From Mesostigma viride (taxonomy: Eukaryota > Streptophyta > Mesostigmatophyceae > Mesostigmatales > Mesostigmataceae), in NCBI GenBank assembly GCA_009746045.1, contig RPFO01000154.1, forward strand, positions 1,376,167-1,438,921: a stretch of 62,755 bases of DNA, written 5' to 3'. The translations under genes and the position numbers were made by a program. The notes under the pieces were generated by a model. It worked only from the letters and a program-made list of their open reading frames with translations, made no database searches and was not told where the DNA came from. This document shows positions 33,101-42,564 of the stretch, one piece after another; position 1 is the first letter of the stretch; each line of letters starts with the position of its first letter.

Positions 33101-36100
33101 TGCAGGTCAGGGACCAGTTGCAGATACACGAGCGTCATAAGCAGGCACGGATGCACATGGGAGAATAAAGTGGCCGAGAGGGAGCATGTAGGCCAGCAAT
33201 TACCCTGGCCATACATAATCAATCCCACCCAAGGTACCTACTATACCCACTTGACCCGATTGAGCCTATGGACCCATTAAATCTATGGACCTTCCATGGG
33301 TTCACTCGGGTCAAGTGGTAGCTAAACCAATGGACCCAGCGCAGCCAACCAACCCAATTGACCCGTTTGACGCGATTGACTGTATCGACCATAGTGACCC
33401 TATTGACCCTATTCACCCTCTGCACCTTATTCACCCTATTCACCCTACTCACCCTATTCACCCCATTCACCCTATTCACCCTATTCACCCTATTCACCCT
33501 ATTCACCCTATTCACCCTATTGACCCTATTCACCCTATTCATCCTATTCACCCTATTCACCCTCTGCACCTTATTCACCCTATTCACCCTACTCACCCTA
33601 TTCACCCCATTCACCCTATTCACCCTATTCACCCTATTCACCCTATTCACCCTATTCACCCTATTCACCCTATTCACCCTATTCACCCTATTCATCCTAT
33701 TCACCCTATTCACCCTATTCATCCTATTCACCCTATTCACCCTATTCACCCTATTCACCCCATTCACCCTATTCACCCTATTCACCCTATTCACCCTATT
33801 CACCCTATTCACCCTATTCACCCTATTCACCCTATTCACCCTATTCACCCTATTCACCCTATTCACCCTATTCACCCTATTCACCCTATTCACCACATTC
33901 ACTCTAGTATCGCCAGTATCGTGCTATGCGCGCCCCCACTGCTCCATGCGCACCCGACCATACGTGGACCCTAATCGCCCAAATACGTTGGTCGCGGTGT
34001 CCTACGGCGCGTGCCAACGGCTCCGTGCGATGTCGACCCAATGGGCCCTATCATGTTAAACATTTACCGTGGGGACTACACCCACTCCACGCGCTCGACC
34101 CAACCAGCTCCTATTGACCCTACTCGCCCTATCATTTTCAACATCGTGTCCACCACGCGGGCCCCACCTGCTCCACGCGCTCGGCGCACTCCTTGACGGG
34201 CATCCGCAGCCTCATCACGGCCGAGAAGAGAAGGTTCTCCCGCACGCTCAGCGTCTCCATCATCGTGCTCGTCTGGAGCACGTACGCGACACGCACGCCG
34301 CCGCCACCGCCGCCGCCACCACCACCACCACCACGCATTGCCTGCCCGCCACCGCCCGTCGCTCCACAAGCAACCTTGCCAACATGCGCGCCGGCACCTA
34401 CGCCAAGCAACCCCTGGCCGCGGGCATCCACGTCGGCAGTAGCGACTGCCCCGCGAGGAAAAATCTGCCCACTTGCATGCTCGGTGCCACCGTACTCGGC
34501 GCCGCCATGCTCGGCGCTGCCAGCAACGTCATCACGGACATGAAAGGCATCCGAGAAGGCATGGCCACAGACACCGGCAGCAATGTCGCGTGGAATATTT
34601 TCCTTCCTCGCCTCTCCACCCGCAACACCACTATTCCTGCCGCCCCCTGGATACGCCGTGCCTTTGCCCGGGACAGCATGAATCCTCTCCCCAGGGGGGG
34701 GGCGCATCTCGTCCGCCAAGGGCTGCAGCGGTGGTTGCGCAATGGTGGAATAAGCAACGAGCCCCGTGCCACCGGAATCAAGCCGGTCGTGGATACCAGC
34801 CGGACCTTGGACCTCGTCATGGGCAGGGAGAGGGTACGTACCACCGGGCGCTGCTGGCACTGTTCCCCCGCCTTGTGCCTGGCACGCTGCTGGCACCGTC
34901 CCCCCGCCTTGTGCCTGGCACGCTGCTGGCACCGTCCCCCCGCCTTGTGCCTGGCACGCTGCTGGCACCGTCCCCCCGCCTTGTGCCTGGCACGCTGCTG
35001 GCACCGTCCCCCCGCCTTGTGCCTGGCACGCTGCTGGCACCGTCCCCCCGCCTTGTGCCTGGCACGCTGCTGGCACCGAGGTATCACCCTCTCCTGCAGG
35101 TTTGACGTTATCGCAGGCACCGTGATGACGTGCGTTGTCATCGGCGCCGGTGTCACTTGACACGTTGCCGTAGCGCGACGTGCCCGCGATGAGCACGTCC
35201 CCCGAGACGCAGCGGTGGCGGCAGCGCCCCGCGGTGACTGGCGGCAGGATGGGCACAGCACCGTACATTGAACATAAATGAGGATAATATCTTCAAAGGG
35301 ATAGGTGACTGGCGGCAGGACGGCAACAGGATCGTAAGATCCAGGTTTCAGACCAGACGTGGACACGGCGACCCCTTTAGGGGAAACCCTCGCGAAGCCT
35401 AGGACCCAGAGATACCAGAGAAGCAGATAAACGCAAACGAGAGAGAGATTCTGAGGACATAAAATAAGCTAGCAAAGCAATGAACATGAATGCGAACAGT
35501 GCACGGTATCATCACTAGATGGTAATCACTCTTGTCAAAAACTGTTTATGTCTTGAATATTTATGTCTTAAACTATTGAGTTCTTAAACTATGTATGCCT
35601 AAAACTACTTGTCTCTTAAGCTATTTACCTTACTTGTCTGGAGGTGCGGCAATCAAACCCACCAAATCACCATTCATGCAAGAGTCACCAGATGACTTGT
35701 CAAAGCGTCCTCCTCTATGAAAGTGCATTAGAAATCTAAAAAAAGAAACACTGCCACAACACTGCATGACAAATATTTCTTGATAGACACTGCGTGAAAT
35801 ATGTACACAACATCCCCCTGCCATCAGGAAAATTGACTACTATGAGGAATCCAGTATGAGGAACTAGGAAATGTTCTACTATTAAAAAGTAGGAAATGTG
35901 ATAAAAAGTTTCATGGCAGTAGAAACTACGATGAGAAACTAGAAATGTTCTACTATGAGGGACTAGGAAATGTTATAGGAACTACGATGAGAACTAGGGA
36001 ATGTTCTACTATGAGGAAGGCAAAGGAACACGGTAAGCCATTAGATGGTTCCGCGACCGTTTCATACAACCCCCGCTTGAGGTTTAAGAAGGGGGTCCAA

Positions 36101-38114
36101 CAGATCCAGGGCTGTGATCTTAAAGTTGAAATCGAATCCAGGGCTGACAGTCTTAAACATCAGCACAATCACACAGGCATATCCAACCCCCCTCGTGTAC
36201 CACTGACCGCTCCTTCGCAGCCTTTGGTGCCCACTTTAAGATCTTTTGCCCAGAACCAGCCCTTCAATCTTAATCCCCAATATCCAAAATCCAGGGTCTT
36301 AAGATCTACAACCTGGGAATCTGAAACCACAAACAGGGGACGTCTTGCCAACAGAATGCTAGGAGGGTGCCCACATACCATCCAGGAGAGTGGTCTGGGT
36401 GCCAGGGAGTCAACGGCAGCGTCTCCGGGCCAGCCCCCACAGCAGTCGTCAGCATTGTCACGCACAACCAGGCTCATCCCTCGGTGCATTTCCAGAAGGT
36501 AGAGTCAGCGGCAAAGACGGTCGCGATCCTTATTGCTCAGTAGCGCCCAGGAGGGCATTCATCGAGAGGTGACTCAGTATAGGAGCTACTGGCACGCTTG
36601 CTTAGCCTTACTCCCCAGGAGGGCAATCGTGGAGAGGTCACAGAGTATCGGAGCACCATGATTGCAGGCGTGCGGGCACGAGATGCGACATGGCATGCAT
36701 TATACTGGCATATGCGAGTCGCGTGCACCTTTTGCAAACGGTTGGCATGCGATAGGTTTGACGACACAGCTAGGAGGATGCATGCAACAGGTGCTGGCAA
36801 CCCGAGGGCTGCCAGTGCTGTAAAGGTGGCACAGAATGCCCCAACGGACACACAGCACATGCATTGTCGCAACAAACACAACACCCAATGCCCCAACGGA
36901 CACACACCACACCATCCCTCGGGGCTGCTGGCAGACATTTCGCTGCTGACCGAACAAAGAGCAATGTTTTTAACTGGCAAAAAAGAAAAAGCGGGTGCCT
37001 GACCTGCTTCCCATTTCTCCGCGTTTTTGCATAGACAACGACCCCCTTTTTCGTTGGCTGTGCGAGACCTTGTACGCTGGCCGCAGGCTGTGACCTTAAG
37101 ACCTCGATGGAAACCAGAATCGTCGCGATCCGACCCATTCGCCTCACACAGCCTAGAACCTCTGGCCGAGGGCAAACAAGCACCCGCAACTGTGTCATGG
37201 TGGCCGCACACGGCCCACCATTACTGATGGCACCCCCCTGCCTGCACGTGACCAGCGCAAGTTGCAGAACTGGCTGCTGATTGACGACACACAGGACTCC
37301 TCGCCTCCTCTGTGCTCGGTCCACGTTGCGTCGCGTTACCTCAGTGCCATCTGACTTCTAACTTTAGTGCCACCTGCGTTCTAGCTTTAGTGCCACCTGC
37401 CTTCTAGGGCAGATGATCATGCCTGAGCTTGTCATATCTCAGGGAGGCAGCTGGTCAGGCAGACGCGACGCGAAGGGAAGTTGGCCGGTGGCCACATATG
37501 GGGAAAGGTAAGTGCGTGCCAGCTCGCATTCATTGCCCTGTCCATCAACATGATGTTGGTGTTCTCAAGGGAGCCGGCCGGTTGAATAGAAGGCGGGGGG
37601 GCGGCCGGGTGTGTGTCTCAGCCAAGAACGAGAGGTGACAAACAACTCAATTGGAAATCGAATGGAGAAGCTACCCAAATCATCGGGTGGTGAATACCCA
37701 AGCGCAGATAAGAGGGAGCAGACTGCTGCTGAAAAAGAGAAGAAAGGGAAGCAGCTCCTGCGTAAGACATGTTTTATTTGTGTTACAGTTTTTCTGCTTC
37801 AGTAAACTCAGGGGCAGTCTCCTGGAGACCCAGAAACGTGGCAATTAATTAACTAATTAATTAAATAATAGATTGATTGATTGATTGATAGGAAACGCTG
37901 TCCCCGAATGTAAAAAGCAGACAACCACACCACATTGCAAAGTGTCACGCAAGGAGGATTCTGGTGTCCGATTGGGTGGTGACTGCGTACACTCCCTGCG
38001 TACCCACCTTGCCGCTGCCGCTAGGGCCCATGCATGCCGTGAGCTCTCCCTCGTACACCTGCCCGTGAACATTGTCCAGAATCAGCTTGGTAGTTTTCTT
38101 CCTTCTATCCGTCA
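23926..38114 (-). CDS. ABCG-type ABC half-transporter, multi-exon, 3' end missing
   Basis: Exons in gene order, minus strand: 38114-38008 (Walker A), 35237-35164, 34341-34168 (Q-loop), 32959-32860 (signature), 32166-32129, 30689-30546 (Walker B), 29718-29587, [linker not resolved], 26892-26757, 25360-25250, 24127-23926. Wherever two consecutive exons are both placed, splice phases agree, except that a short segment after Walker A is missing (see that exon). Motifs: [46 protein letters not shown], the H-loop in VSLHSPNYK, then an ABC2-type membrane domain. The order NBD before TMD is that of the ABCG (white/PDR) family, which exports lipids or other hydrophobic compounds across the plasma membrane. 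Substrate unknown. At least two membrane helices and the C-terminus are not found before the transposons that begin at 23644. Confidence 0.88.
24640..24745. repeat. TGATATACAT tandem repeat
   Basis: Short tandem array around GATATACATTGATATACATT inside an ABCG intron. No other feature is seen in this intron. Confidence 0.8.
25250..25360 (-). CDS. ABCG exon, second membrane helix region
   Basis: 37 codons, phase 0: [20 protein letters not shown] ... [10 protein letters not shown]. It corresponds to the VQxxxGxLFF helix and the following VF..E element. The donor is GTGTGT. It joins in frame to the next exon. Confidence 0.85.
26757..26892 (-). CDS. ABCG exon, first membrane helix region
   Basis: One base plus 45 codons: [20 protein letters not shown] then [20 protein letters not shown]. 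It matches the start of the ABC2 membrane domain (basic amphipathic segment, then TM1). The acceptor is CTCCAG and the donor GTGAGG. Confidence 0.85.
27607..28683 (-). CDS. Possible ABCG linker exon, low complexity
   Basis: A frame open from an acceptor-like GCTCACAG at 28684 to 27607, lying where the NBD-TMD linker should be. It encodes about 33 Gly-Gln pairs from a (CCCTTG)n tract, followed by acidic and Gly-rich sequence ([14 protein letters not shown]). The exon end and phase could not be fixed, and openness may be due to composition alone. Low confidence. Confidence 0.25.
   Translation of the reverse strand, partial: RDRSQGLPPLGESTRQQDCSGQGQWPGQGQGQGPGQGQGQGQGQGQGQGQGQGQGQGQGQGQGQGQGQGQGQGQGQGQGQGQGQGQGQGQGQGQGQVPERTNGHGEDEDDDMLGDGGEKRSLVVTRALTQCFAVWRSLPEEGNAAQWRMLPGDAVPCDRGNDGKAVVPPQGKHWGDDCGRRLQLDPENVRVVGGSHGEGNNAGAPDRPGNNVCARDDDSWRTDGRSQGRRTEGPGVGYEAAGDVTCPEDVWRLSPAPGGKSLAPVSSHEGSAMGFKTPAERAGMGVDEGRGGAKGEACSAVGQELAAKGGGDGGGGGGQHPKEAILGQPTFGGVVERGGDERDVTQGDASSGHYKYAR
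28396..28618. repeat. (CCCTTG)n hexanucleotide array
   Basis: About 33 almost perfect CCCTTG units followed by variant units. It encodes Gly-Gln or Gly-Lys runs in minus-strand frames. It lies within the ABCG linker region or an intron. Confidence 0.95.
29587..29718 (-). CDS. ABCG exon, end of nucleotide-binding domain
   Basis: 44 codons, phase 0: [20 protein letters not shown] ... [17 protein letters not shown]. It is the typical G..vY.G.......F...G..CP...NPADF.LD motif closing ABCG NBDs. The donor is GTGGTG. Several decayed copies of its 5' edge lie in the upstream intron. Confidence 0.88.
30236..30515. repeat. (GGGC)n tetranucleotide array in ABCG intron
   Basis: About 280 bp of GGGC units with a few single-base slips, directly downstream (in gene sense) of the Walker B exon. 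The open frames in it are artefacts. Confidence 0.95.
30546..30689 (-). CDS. ABCG exon with Walker B, D-loop and H-loop
   Basis: 48 codons, phase 0 at both ends: [18 protein letters not shown] ... [16 protein letters not shown]. It contains the Walker B glutamate, the D-loop SGLD and the switch histidine. A decayed copy of its first 25 bases plus acceptor lies 120 bp upstream in the intron. Confidence 0.9.
30915..31320. repeat. 36-bp minisatellite in ABCG intron
   Basis: About eleven units of 36 bp containing AATAAGCACATACACACGAT and ACTAACAAAACCCTCG, with a few substitutions. Because 36 is a multiple of three, it gives false periodic proteins on the minus strand. Confidence 0.95.
32129..32166 (-). 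CDS. ABCG mini-exon before Walker B
   Basis: 38 bp reading [13 protein letters not shown], the ABCG strand leading into Walker B (consensus [19 protein letters not shown]). It is flanked by CAG and GTGAGT; phase 2 on entry and 0 on exit fits both neighbours. Confidence 0.85.
32860..32959 (-). CDS. ABCG exon with ABC signature
   Basis: It reads [16 protein letters not shown] then [23 protein letters not shown] is the ABC signature motif. The acceptor is CCGCAG and the donor GTGGGT; it ends in phase 1, which the next exon completes. Confidence 0.88.
33393..33895. repeat. (CACCCTATT)n 9-bp array in ABCG intron
   Basis: More than fifty 9-bp units (CACCCTATT with CTC, GAC and CAT variants). A higher-order copy of about 160 bp is visible, since the CTCTGCACCTTATT variant occurs at both 33418 and 33563. 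Confidence 0.95.
34168..34341 (-). CDS. ABCG exon with Q-loop and poly-glycine
   Basis: 58 codons, phase 0 at both ends. The acceptor is GCGGGCAG and the donor GTGGGG. After AMR it carries twelve glycines in a row (a GGT/GGC microsatellite inside the exon), then [20 protein letters not shown] and the helical segment to RVEQ. The glycine run is an unusual insertion just before the Q-loop strand. Confidence 0.78.
34858..35085. repeat. 36-bp GC-rich minisatellite in ABCG intron
   Basis: Six to seven units of 36 bp containing CCGCCTTGTGCCTGGCACGC and TGCTGGCACCGT. Each unit includes the palindrome GTGCCTGGCAC. It has the same period as the array at 30915 but an unrelated sequence. Confidence 0.95.
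35164..35237 (-). CDS. ABCG exon, NBD strand after Walker A
   Basis: It reads [20 protein letters not shown] then RYGN, matching the AGR...G.V.GDVLI.G stretch between Walker A and the Q-loop of ABCG proteins. The acceptor CCGCCAG is on the 5' side and the donor GTGTCA on the 3' side. A second copy of the acceptor region lies at 35303-35328. Confidence 0.7.
36064..36345. repeat. Remnant related to the foldback element arms
   Basis: CAACCCCCGCTTGAGGTTTA followed by GATCCAGGGCTGTGATCTTA is homologous to the terminus at 8285. 36225-36345 (CTTTAAGATCTTTTGCCCAG ...) is homologous to 10365-10470 beside the right arm. A deleted member of the same family, it has lost its centre. Confidence 0.65.
38008..38114 (-). 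CDS. ABCG exon with Walker A
   Basis: It follows TATGCAG and ends at AAG before GTGGGT. It reads [20 protein letters not shown] then [14 protein letters not shown]. The nucleotide-binding Walker A loop GPSGSGK is complete. The segment normally following it (TTLLDVLA) is absent from the next placed exon, so a tiny exon between 35238 and 38007 remains to be found. Confidence 0.88.
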
Positions 38115-38660
38115 CTGCATACGCAAAAACGCACGAATAAATGCTGGTATTGGGGCTTTCAACAAATAGGTAATGCCACGAACTCCTTGGTTGGTTTCGT
38201 TGAATCTCATGCCGGTGCAACAGTAGTACGGGTACAACGGGTCCGAGAGGTTGTTAGTGGACACCTTAGGCCAGCAATTCCCGAATTCCGAACGAGTGGG
38301 AATGAGTGTCAGATAAAACAACTGCCATGTCAAAACACTCACCGGCATAGGTCAGATTTAAAAAGTCGATGATTGCTCGAGGCATTGGGTCCCTTAGGTT
38401 GGTACGAAGCCCGTTTGATGGCGTTTGGCCGGGTAGGCGCAGACAGTAAACCAGGGAATTTGAGCCCCAGAGGAGACGTCGGCAAGGCAATGCCAATGGT
38501 CAGGGAAAGGACCCCACGATTCAACCGCAAGTTTTACCTGCTCATTAACAGCACATTTCTAACCACAAGGTTTGCATGTATCCTTGGTATGTGAATGCCG
38601 CCACGGAAATAAAAACTACGCACTGGCTACAGATGCAAGGGAAGTACTTACCAGTTCCCA
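38115..38660 (-). CDS. Candidate N-terminal exons of the ABCG gene
   Basis: Upstream of the Walker A exon, minus-strand segments look coding: one ending at 38343 before GTGAGT (PMPRAIIDFLNLTYAG), one at about 38200-38285 with PLYPYYCCTGMRFNETN, and one ending at 38652 before GTAAGT. A cysteine-rich, N-glycosylation-like N-terminal region precedes the NBD in some plant and algal ABCG proteins. Frames could not be joined, so the start of the gene is not defined. Confidence 0.35.
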
Positions 38661-39973
38661 CAGCAACTCCCTTCTTTTTTTGCTTTGAGGGCCCAACCTG
38701 CCCTAAAGCGAAGGGGCGGTGACTGTTTTTCCGCAACCGTAGACCGCGAGGAATTTGAGTGGCCTAGGCAACACTGACCAAACAATAGCTCGATTTCCCG
38801 AATCCCCTTCTTGAACCCGACGTGTTCCTGTTTTGCCGTGGTCCCCTCACCACCAGCCATCGATTCCCTGTCACTTCATCAACTTTCCCTGCGTTGGTGT
38901 TGGCCGAATTACATTTGTACCCGCAGATCACGTGCTGGCGGTCGACACAGATGGGTGGTACGGAAGCACGGTATGAGATACGGAATGTACATGTATAGAT
39001 GTATCGTGACACACGTCGCCAAGAGGCGTTGCCAACTCTCAACTCAAATGGGCAACAACAACAACAACAAAACACGATGAGAGACGCTGACGTGGTAGTC
39101 CTCCGTGGCAGGCATCAGTCGCGTCTATCAGTGTCTTCCCCGTCTCGCGCAAGACGAGTTGTTCCGCGCTGAGGATGGTAGTGGGCCCGACATAGAGAGG
39201 AAAAGCGATCAGCATCTTTCTCTCTTGCATGCGTACGCATCGTCTCCACGAAAGCTCCCCCCACCCATTGCATTATAAATACTGTATCATATGTACGCGG
39301 GCAACAACGCGGTGTGCGTGCGGCTGAGAACGGCCAGCTGTCGCTCGTTATCCGCGGAATATAAATATAATCATTACAGCTCCGTGAGACAAGTGCATCC
39401 TTCTCGCCGAGAACTTTACTAGTGCCGTTGGCAAGTACTCGTGCGTTGTCTCGAAAGTTTTCAATAGTCATGGGCGCTCTGGGCTTCCAGGTAATTAAGC
39501 AAGGCGTACGTTTGTTACGCTCTCGGTCCTCGGATGCTGGGAATTTCCCCGGCCACTTACCTGGCAGCTGGGGATCCCACTGGCGTATCGCGCAGCATTG
39601 CCCGTGCAGAATATTGTCGTGTTCTCATGCCAACGGATACTCGGCTTTGACTGAAATGGCTCGCTTGCCTGCATTGCCGATGCTGGGAATGGAGAATATT
39701 CCAGTGCAACGCGGAAGGCTTGCGGCGCGTCCATTCCAGGAAAGTCATCTGTCGTGCAGCCAGGTTTATTGCTTTTTAAAAAAGGAATCGGCCATACATT
39801 GTGGTAGTGCCATCCCTTGAGTACGTCCCTCTCTTTCCCATCGGTCATCCATGTTGATTTATGAGACGTTTTGGTTGGGAGTAGTGTGCGCCCTGTCTGT
39901 CATGGGCCATAATTCATTATACATGCGCGGACCTTAGCTTTGGCCGAATGGGCTCCTCTTTCCGCATCCTCTG

Positions 39974-42223
39974 ATGGCAGTAAATTTGGCTGTTAATTGG
40001 CATGAATCACAGGAGGACGAATCCCCCTCATCGCGAGCCCCTCTGAACCCAGGAGGGCACCCAGCCGGCGCACGAGGCTTCTACGCGGGCTTGCGACGTG
40101 GTCACGCGTTGGTTTCGGATGATGCTCCACGCGATCAGACCCATCAACAGGAGATCAGCATGACGTCCTCACAAGAGCGTGACGTCAATCAGCTTATCCA
40201 AATGTCTCCCCCGGACCGCCCTATAAGCAGCTCCCCACCCGATTCCCTACTGCCCACCGCGTCCAGTAAAGATCACCCCTACTGGCCACCCCCCAGCCTC
40301 CAGGACCTAGCCGGTATCTCCGGCGTGGGCGCCCTCATCCTTTCCGCCGTCCCCATCTCCCAGCGGCTGCAGCTGGCCGCGCTCTGCAAGTCCCTTCGCG
40401 CCGCGGTGGACGAGTCCCTGGAGACCGTGCACCAGGTGTCGGCGCGGGACCTGGCGCCATGTGGCAAGCCCCTTGTTCCGGGCTGTGACAAGGCGGCTCG
40501 ATATGGTGACACCAAGCCGGCCGAATGGGACAACAAGGCGGCCCGTTATGGCAAGGCGGCCGACATGCCAGGTGGCGGCCCGGCGATGGACAAAGAAGTA
40601 TCAGACGCGGCTCAGTATGACCGGGCTGCACGCAATGATAGGATAACGGCGCCTGTGGTGGCATCTGCATCAGTGGCGCCTGCGGTGGATGGGAGCGTGG
40701 TGCCACCTGTGGGTGGGGTGGATGCGGGTGGGTTGGGTGTGGGTGGGGTGGATGCGGGTTGGGTGCCCGATGTGGTTGCCGCGCTCCTGTGGTTGGTGGA
40801 CCGATGCCCCCACCTGCGCGTGCTTACCCTGTCACGAGACTTGCCGCCCGCGGGCGCGGAGGGCATGTTCCTGTGCAAGAGGGAGCGGGAGATGCCGGCT
40901 TCGCCACAGGAAGCCGATAACCCCCTATACCCTTATAATACGGGGGGGATGGCCTATGCTTGGGCACCTAGGCAGGTTCGGATGCCACCATGCGCGCGAG
41001 ATCTGGCTGCTACACTCTGGCACTGTACCGTGATTGACCCCGTGCTGCGCCACCTGGCGGACAAGATCGGCGCCCAGCTGGACACCCTGGACGTGAGCGG
41101 GTGCGGCAGGGTGATGGACGCCGGCGTGAGGGCGGTCGCGCGGGCTTGCCCCCGCCTGCGCCACCTGGCGCTCGCCTGCTGCCGCCAGGTGTCCGATGCC
41201 AGCGTCCTTGCCGTTGCCGAGGGTTGTCGCGACCTTGCCTATCTCGATCTGCGCGGTTGCAGGGTTACAGACGCAAGCATCTCCTCAATCGGCCGAAAAT
41301 GCGGCCAACTGCAGCATCTCGCGGTGACAGAGGACGGAAGTCGCATGGCGAACCGGGTTACAGATGCCGGTGTAACGGTCCTGGCGCAGCATGCCCGCCG
41401 GCTGACCTCCCTGGACCTCTCTTGTTGCGCCAGGGTCAGCGACACGGGGGTGGGACAGCTGGCCGCGAACTGCCCGCAGCTCGAGTGCCTGTGCCTGTGT
41501 GACTGCCAGCTGGTGACGGATGCCGGTATCTGGTTCCTGGCGGAGAGATGCGCTCAGCTGGAGTACCTGGATGTGGCGGGATGTGACGTGACAGATGGCA
41601 GCATTAGGGCTGTGGCGGCGCGTTGCCGGGGATTGCGCTACATGGGCCTCGCCAGCTGTCCAGTCGGGGACGGCGCGTTGCGTGCGGTGGCAGCATACTG
41701 CCCGCGCTTGATCTCCCTGGACGTGAATTTCTGCAACTACATCACAGGGGATGGGATCCGAGCTGTGGCGATGGCTCGTGGCCAGGGCCTCCGCTATCTA
41801 GACATGGGACGATGCCATCATGTAACCGCGGGGAGTATAAGTGTTGTGGCTCGGTTCTGCCCCCGGTTGGAGAGCTTGGATGTGGGCGAGTGCCGGGGGG
41901 TGACGGATGCCAGCGTCGGGCTGCTGGCGAGGCACTGCAGGGGCCTGACCAGGGTGAGCCTCATGGGGTGTGCTGGTGTGACAGACGGGGGGGTTACGGC
42001 GCTCGCGGCGCATTGCAAGCAGCTGGAGTGGTTGAGCGTGCAGCATTGCTTCCAATTGACGGCGGCCAGCTTAAGGGCCCTGGCGTGTGGGTGCCCCCAG
42101 CTGCGCTTCCTTGATGTCTCGGGATGCAGCCAGCTGAGCCATTGTGGCCAGGGGGTGACAGAGGGGGAGCTGTCATCTGGCTGCAGGGTGCTCGGCTTGA
42201 CCTTCCATGAAAAATATGACTGA
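39974..42223 (+). CDS. F-box-like / leucine-rich-repeat protein (AMN1/FBXL-type), single exon
   Basis: 749 codons, uninterrupted. Residues 1-105 are disordered and acidic. An F-box-like helix region lies at about 118-150 (LILSAVPISQRLQLAALCKS LRAAV), less conserved than a textbook F-box. A low-complexity Gly/Val/Asp linker follows to about 260. From about 355 to the end there are some fourteen cysteine-containing LRRs of the FBXL type (consensus L..LDLS.C..VTD.G...LA..C). In known proteins such repeats bind substrates for an SCF ubiquitin ligase, and that role is inferred here. It is divergent from the ABCG gene. The absence of introns contrasts with its neighbours and suggests a retrogene or a compact gene. 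An alternative start at Met 63 is possible. Confidence 0.8.
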   Translation: MAVNLAVNWHESQEDESPSSRAPLNPGGHPAGARGFYAGLRRGHALVSDDAPRDQTHQQEISMTSSQERDVNQLIQMSPPDRPISSSPPDSLLPTASSKDHPYWPPPSLQDLAGISGVGALILSAVPISQRLQLAALCKSLRAAVDESLETVHQVSARDLAPCGKPLVPGCDKAARYGDTKPAEWDNKAARYGKAADMPGGGPAMDKEVSDAAQYDRAARNDRITAPVVASASVAPAVDGSVVPPVGGVDAGGLGVGGVDAGWVPDVVAALLWLVDRCPHLRVLTLSRDLPPAGAEGMFLCKREREMPASPQEADNPLYPYNTGGMAYAWAPRQVRMPPCARDLAATLWHCTVIDPVLRHLADKIGAQLDTLDVSGCGRVMDAGVRAVARACPRLRHLALACCRQVSDASVLAVAEGCRDLAYLDLRGCRVTDASISSIGRKCGQLQHLAVTEDGSRMANRVTDAGVTVLAQHARRLTSLDLSCCARVSDTGVGQLAANCPQLECLCLCDCQLVTDAGIWFLAERCAQLEYLDVAGCDVTDGSIRAVAARCRGLRYMGLASCPVGDGALRAVAAYCPRLISLDVNFCNYITGDGIRAVAMARGQGLRYLDMGRCHHVTAGSISVVARFCPRLESLDVGECRGVTDASVGLLARHCRGLTRVSLMGCAGVTDGGVTALAAHCKQLEWLSVQHCFQLTAASLRALACGCPQLRFLDVSGCSQLSHCGQGVTEGELSSGCRVLGLTFHEKYD

Positions 42224-42560
42224 AACCAAACGTCAGATGTCATGCAGGCTCGAGATCCACAGATCCTAGCCCCACCCCTTATGTCCGGCCTCTTACCTTC
42301 AGATACTCTAGCTTCTATTAAAGTTGCAAGGGGCCAGCACGGCTAGCTATGAGTTTCATGCAGTGTCGGCCACCCATGCAATGCATGCAGTATTCAACAA
42401 ATATATAGGCATAGTTGTCCCACTTCATATGTAAAAGTAATTTGAATAGTATAATTTTCGCAGCATACCATGGCCTATGTACATTAATTGGGCACGTGCA
42501 GACATGGCTTGACTGCCTGGCTATCGAAGCCCGTGCAGTGGGGCTTGAGGTCAGCATGCA
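42224..42560. other. 3' flank of F-box gene, no other feature
   Basis: AT-richer DNA with TTCTATTAAAGTTG about 85 bp after the stop, possibly a polyadenylation region. No ORF of note. Confidence 0.4.
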
Positions 42561-42564
42561 AGAA

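Larger units (their letters stand above)
36346..39973. other. Intron/intergenic DNA between ABCG 5' region and F-box gene
   Basis: Apart from the ABCG exon at 38008-38114 and the N-terminal candidates, I see only short local duplications: two units around CCAGGAGGGCA at 36545-36650, TTTAGTGCCACCTGC repeats at 37364-37402, and an AATTAATTAA-rich patch at 37845-37895. No RNA gene was recognised. Confidence 0.4.

Noticed and set aside
33219-33974. Open frames of about 230 codons on both strands (Val-Asn-Arg, His-Pro-Ile and Phe-Thr-Leu repeats)
   Set aside because: They are three readings of the 9-bp CACCCTATT array in an ABCG intron.
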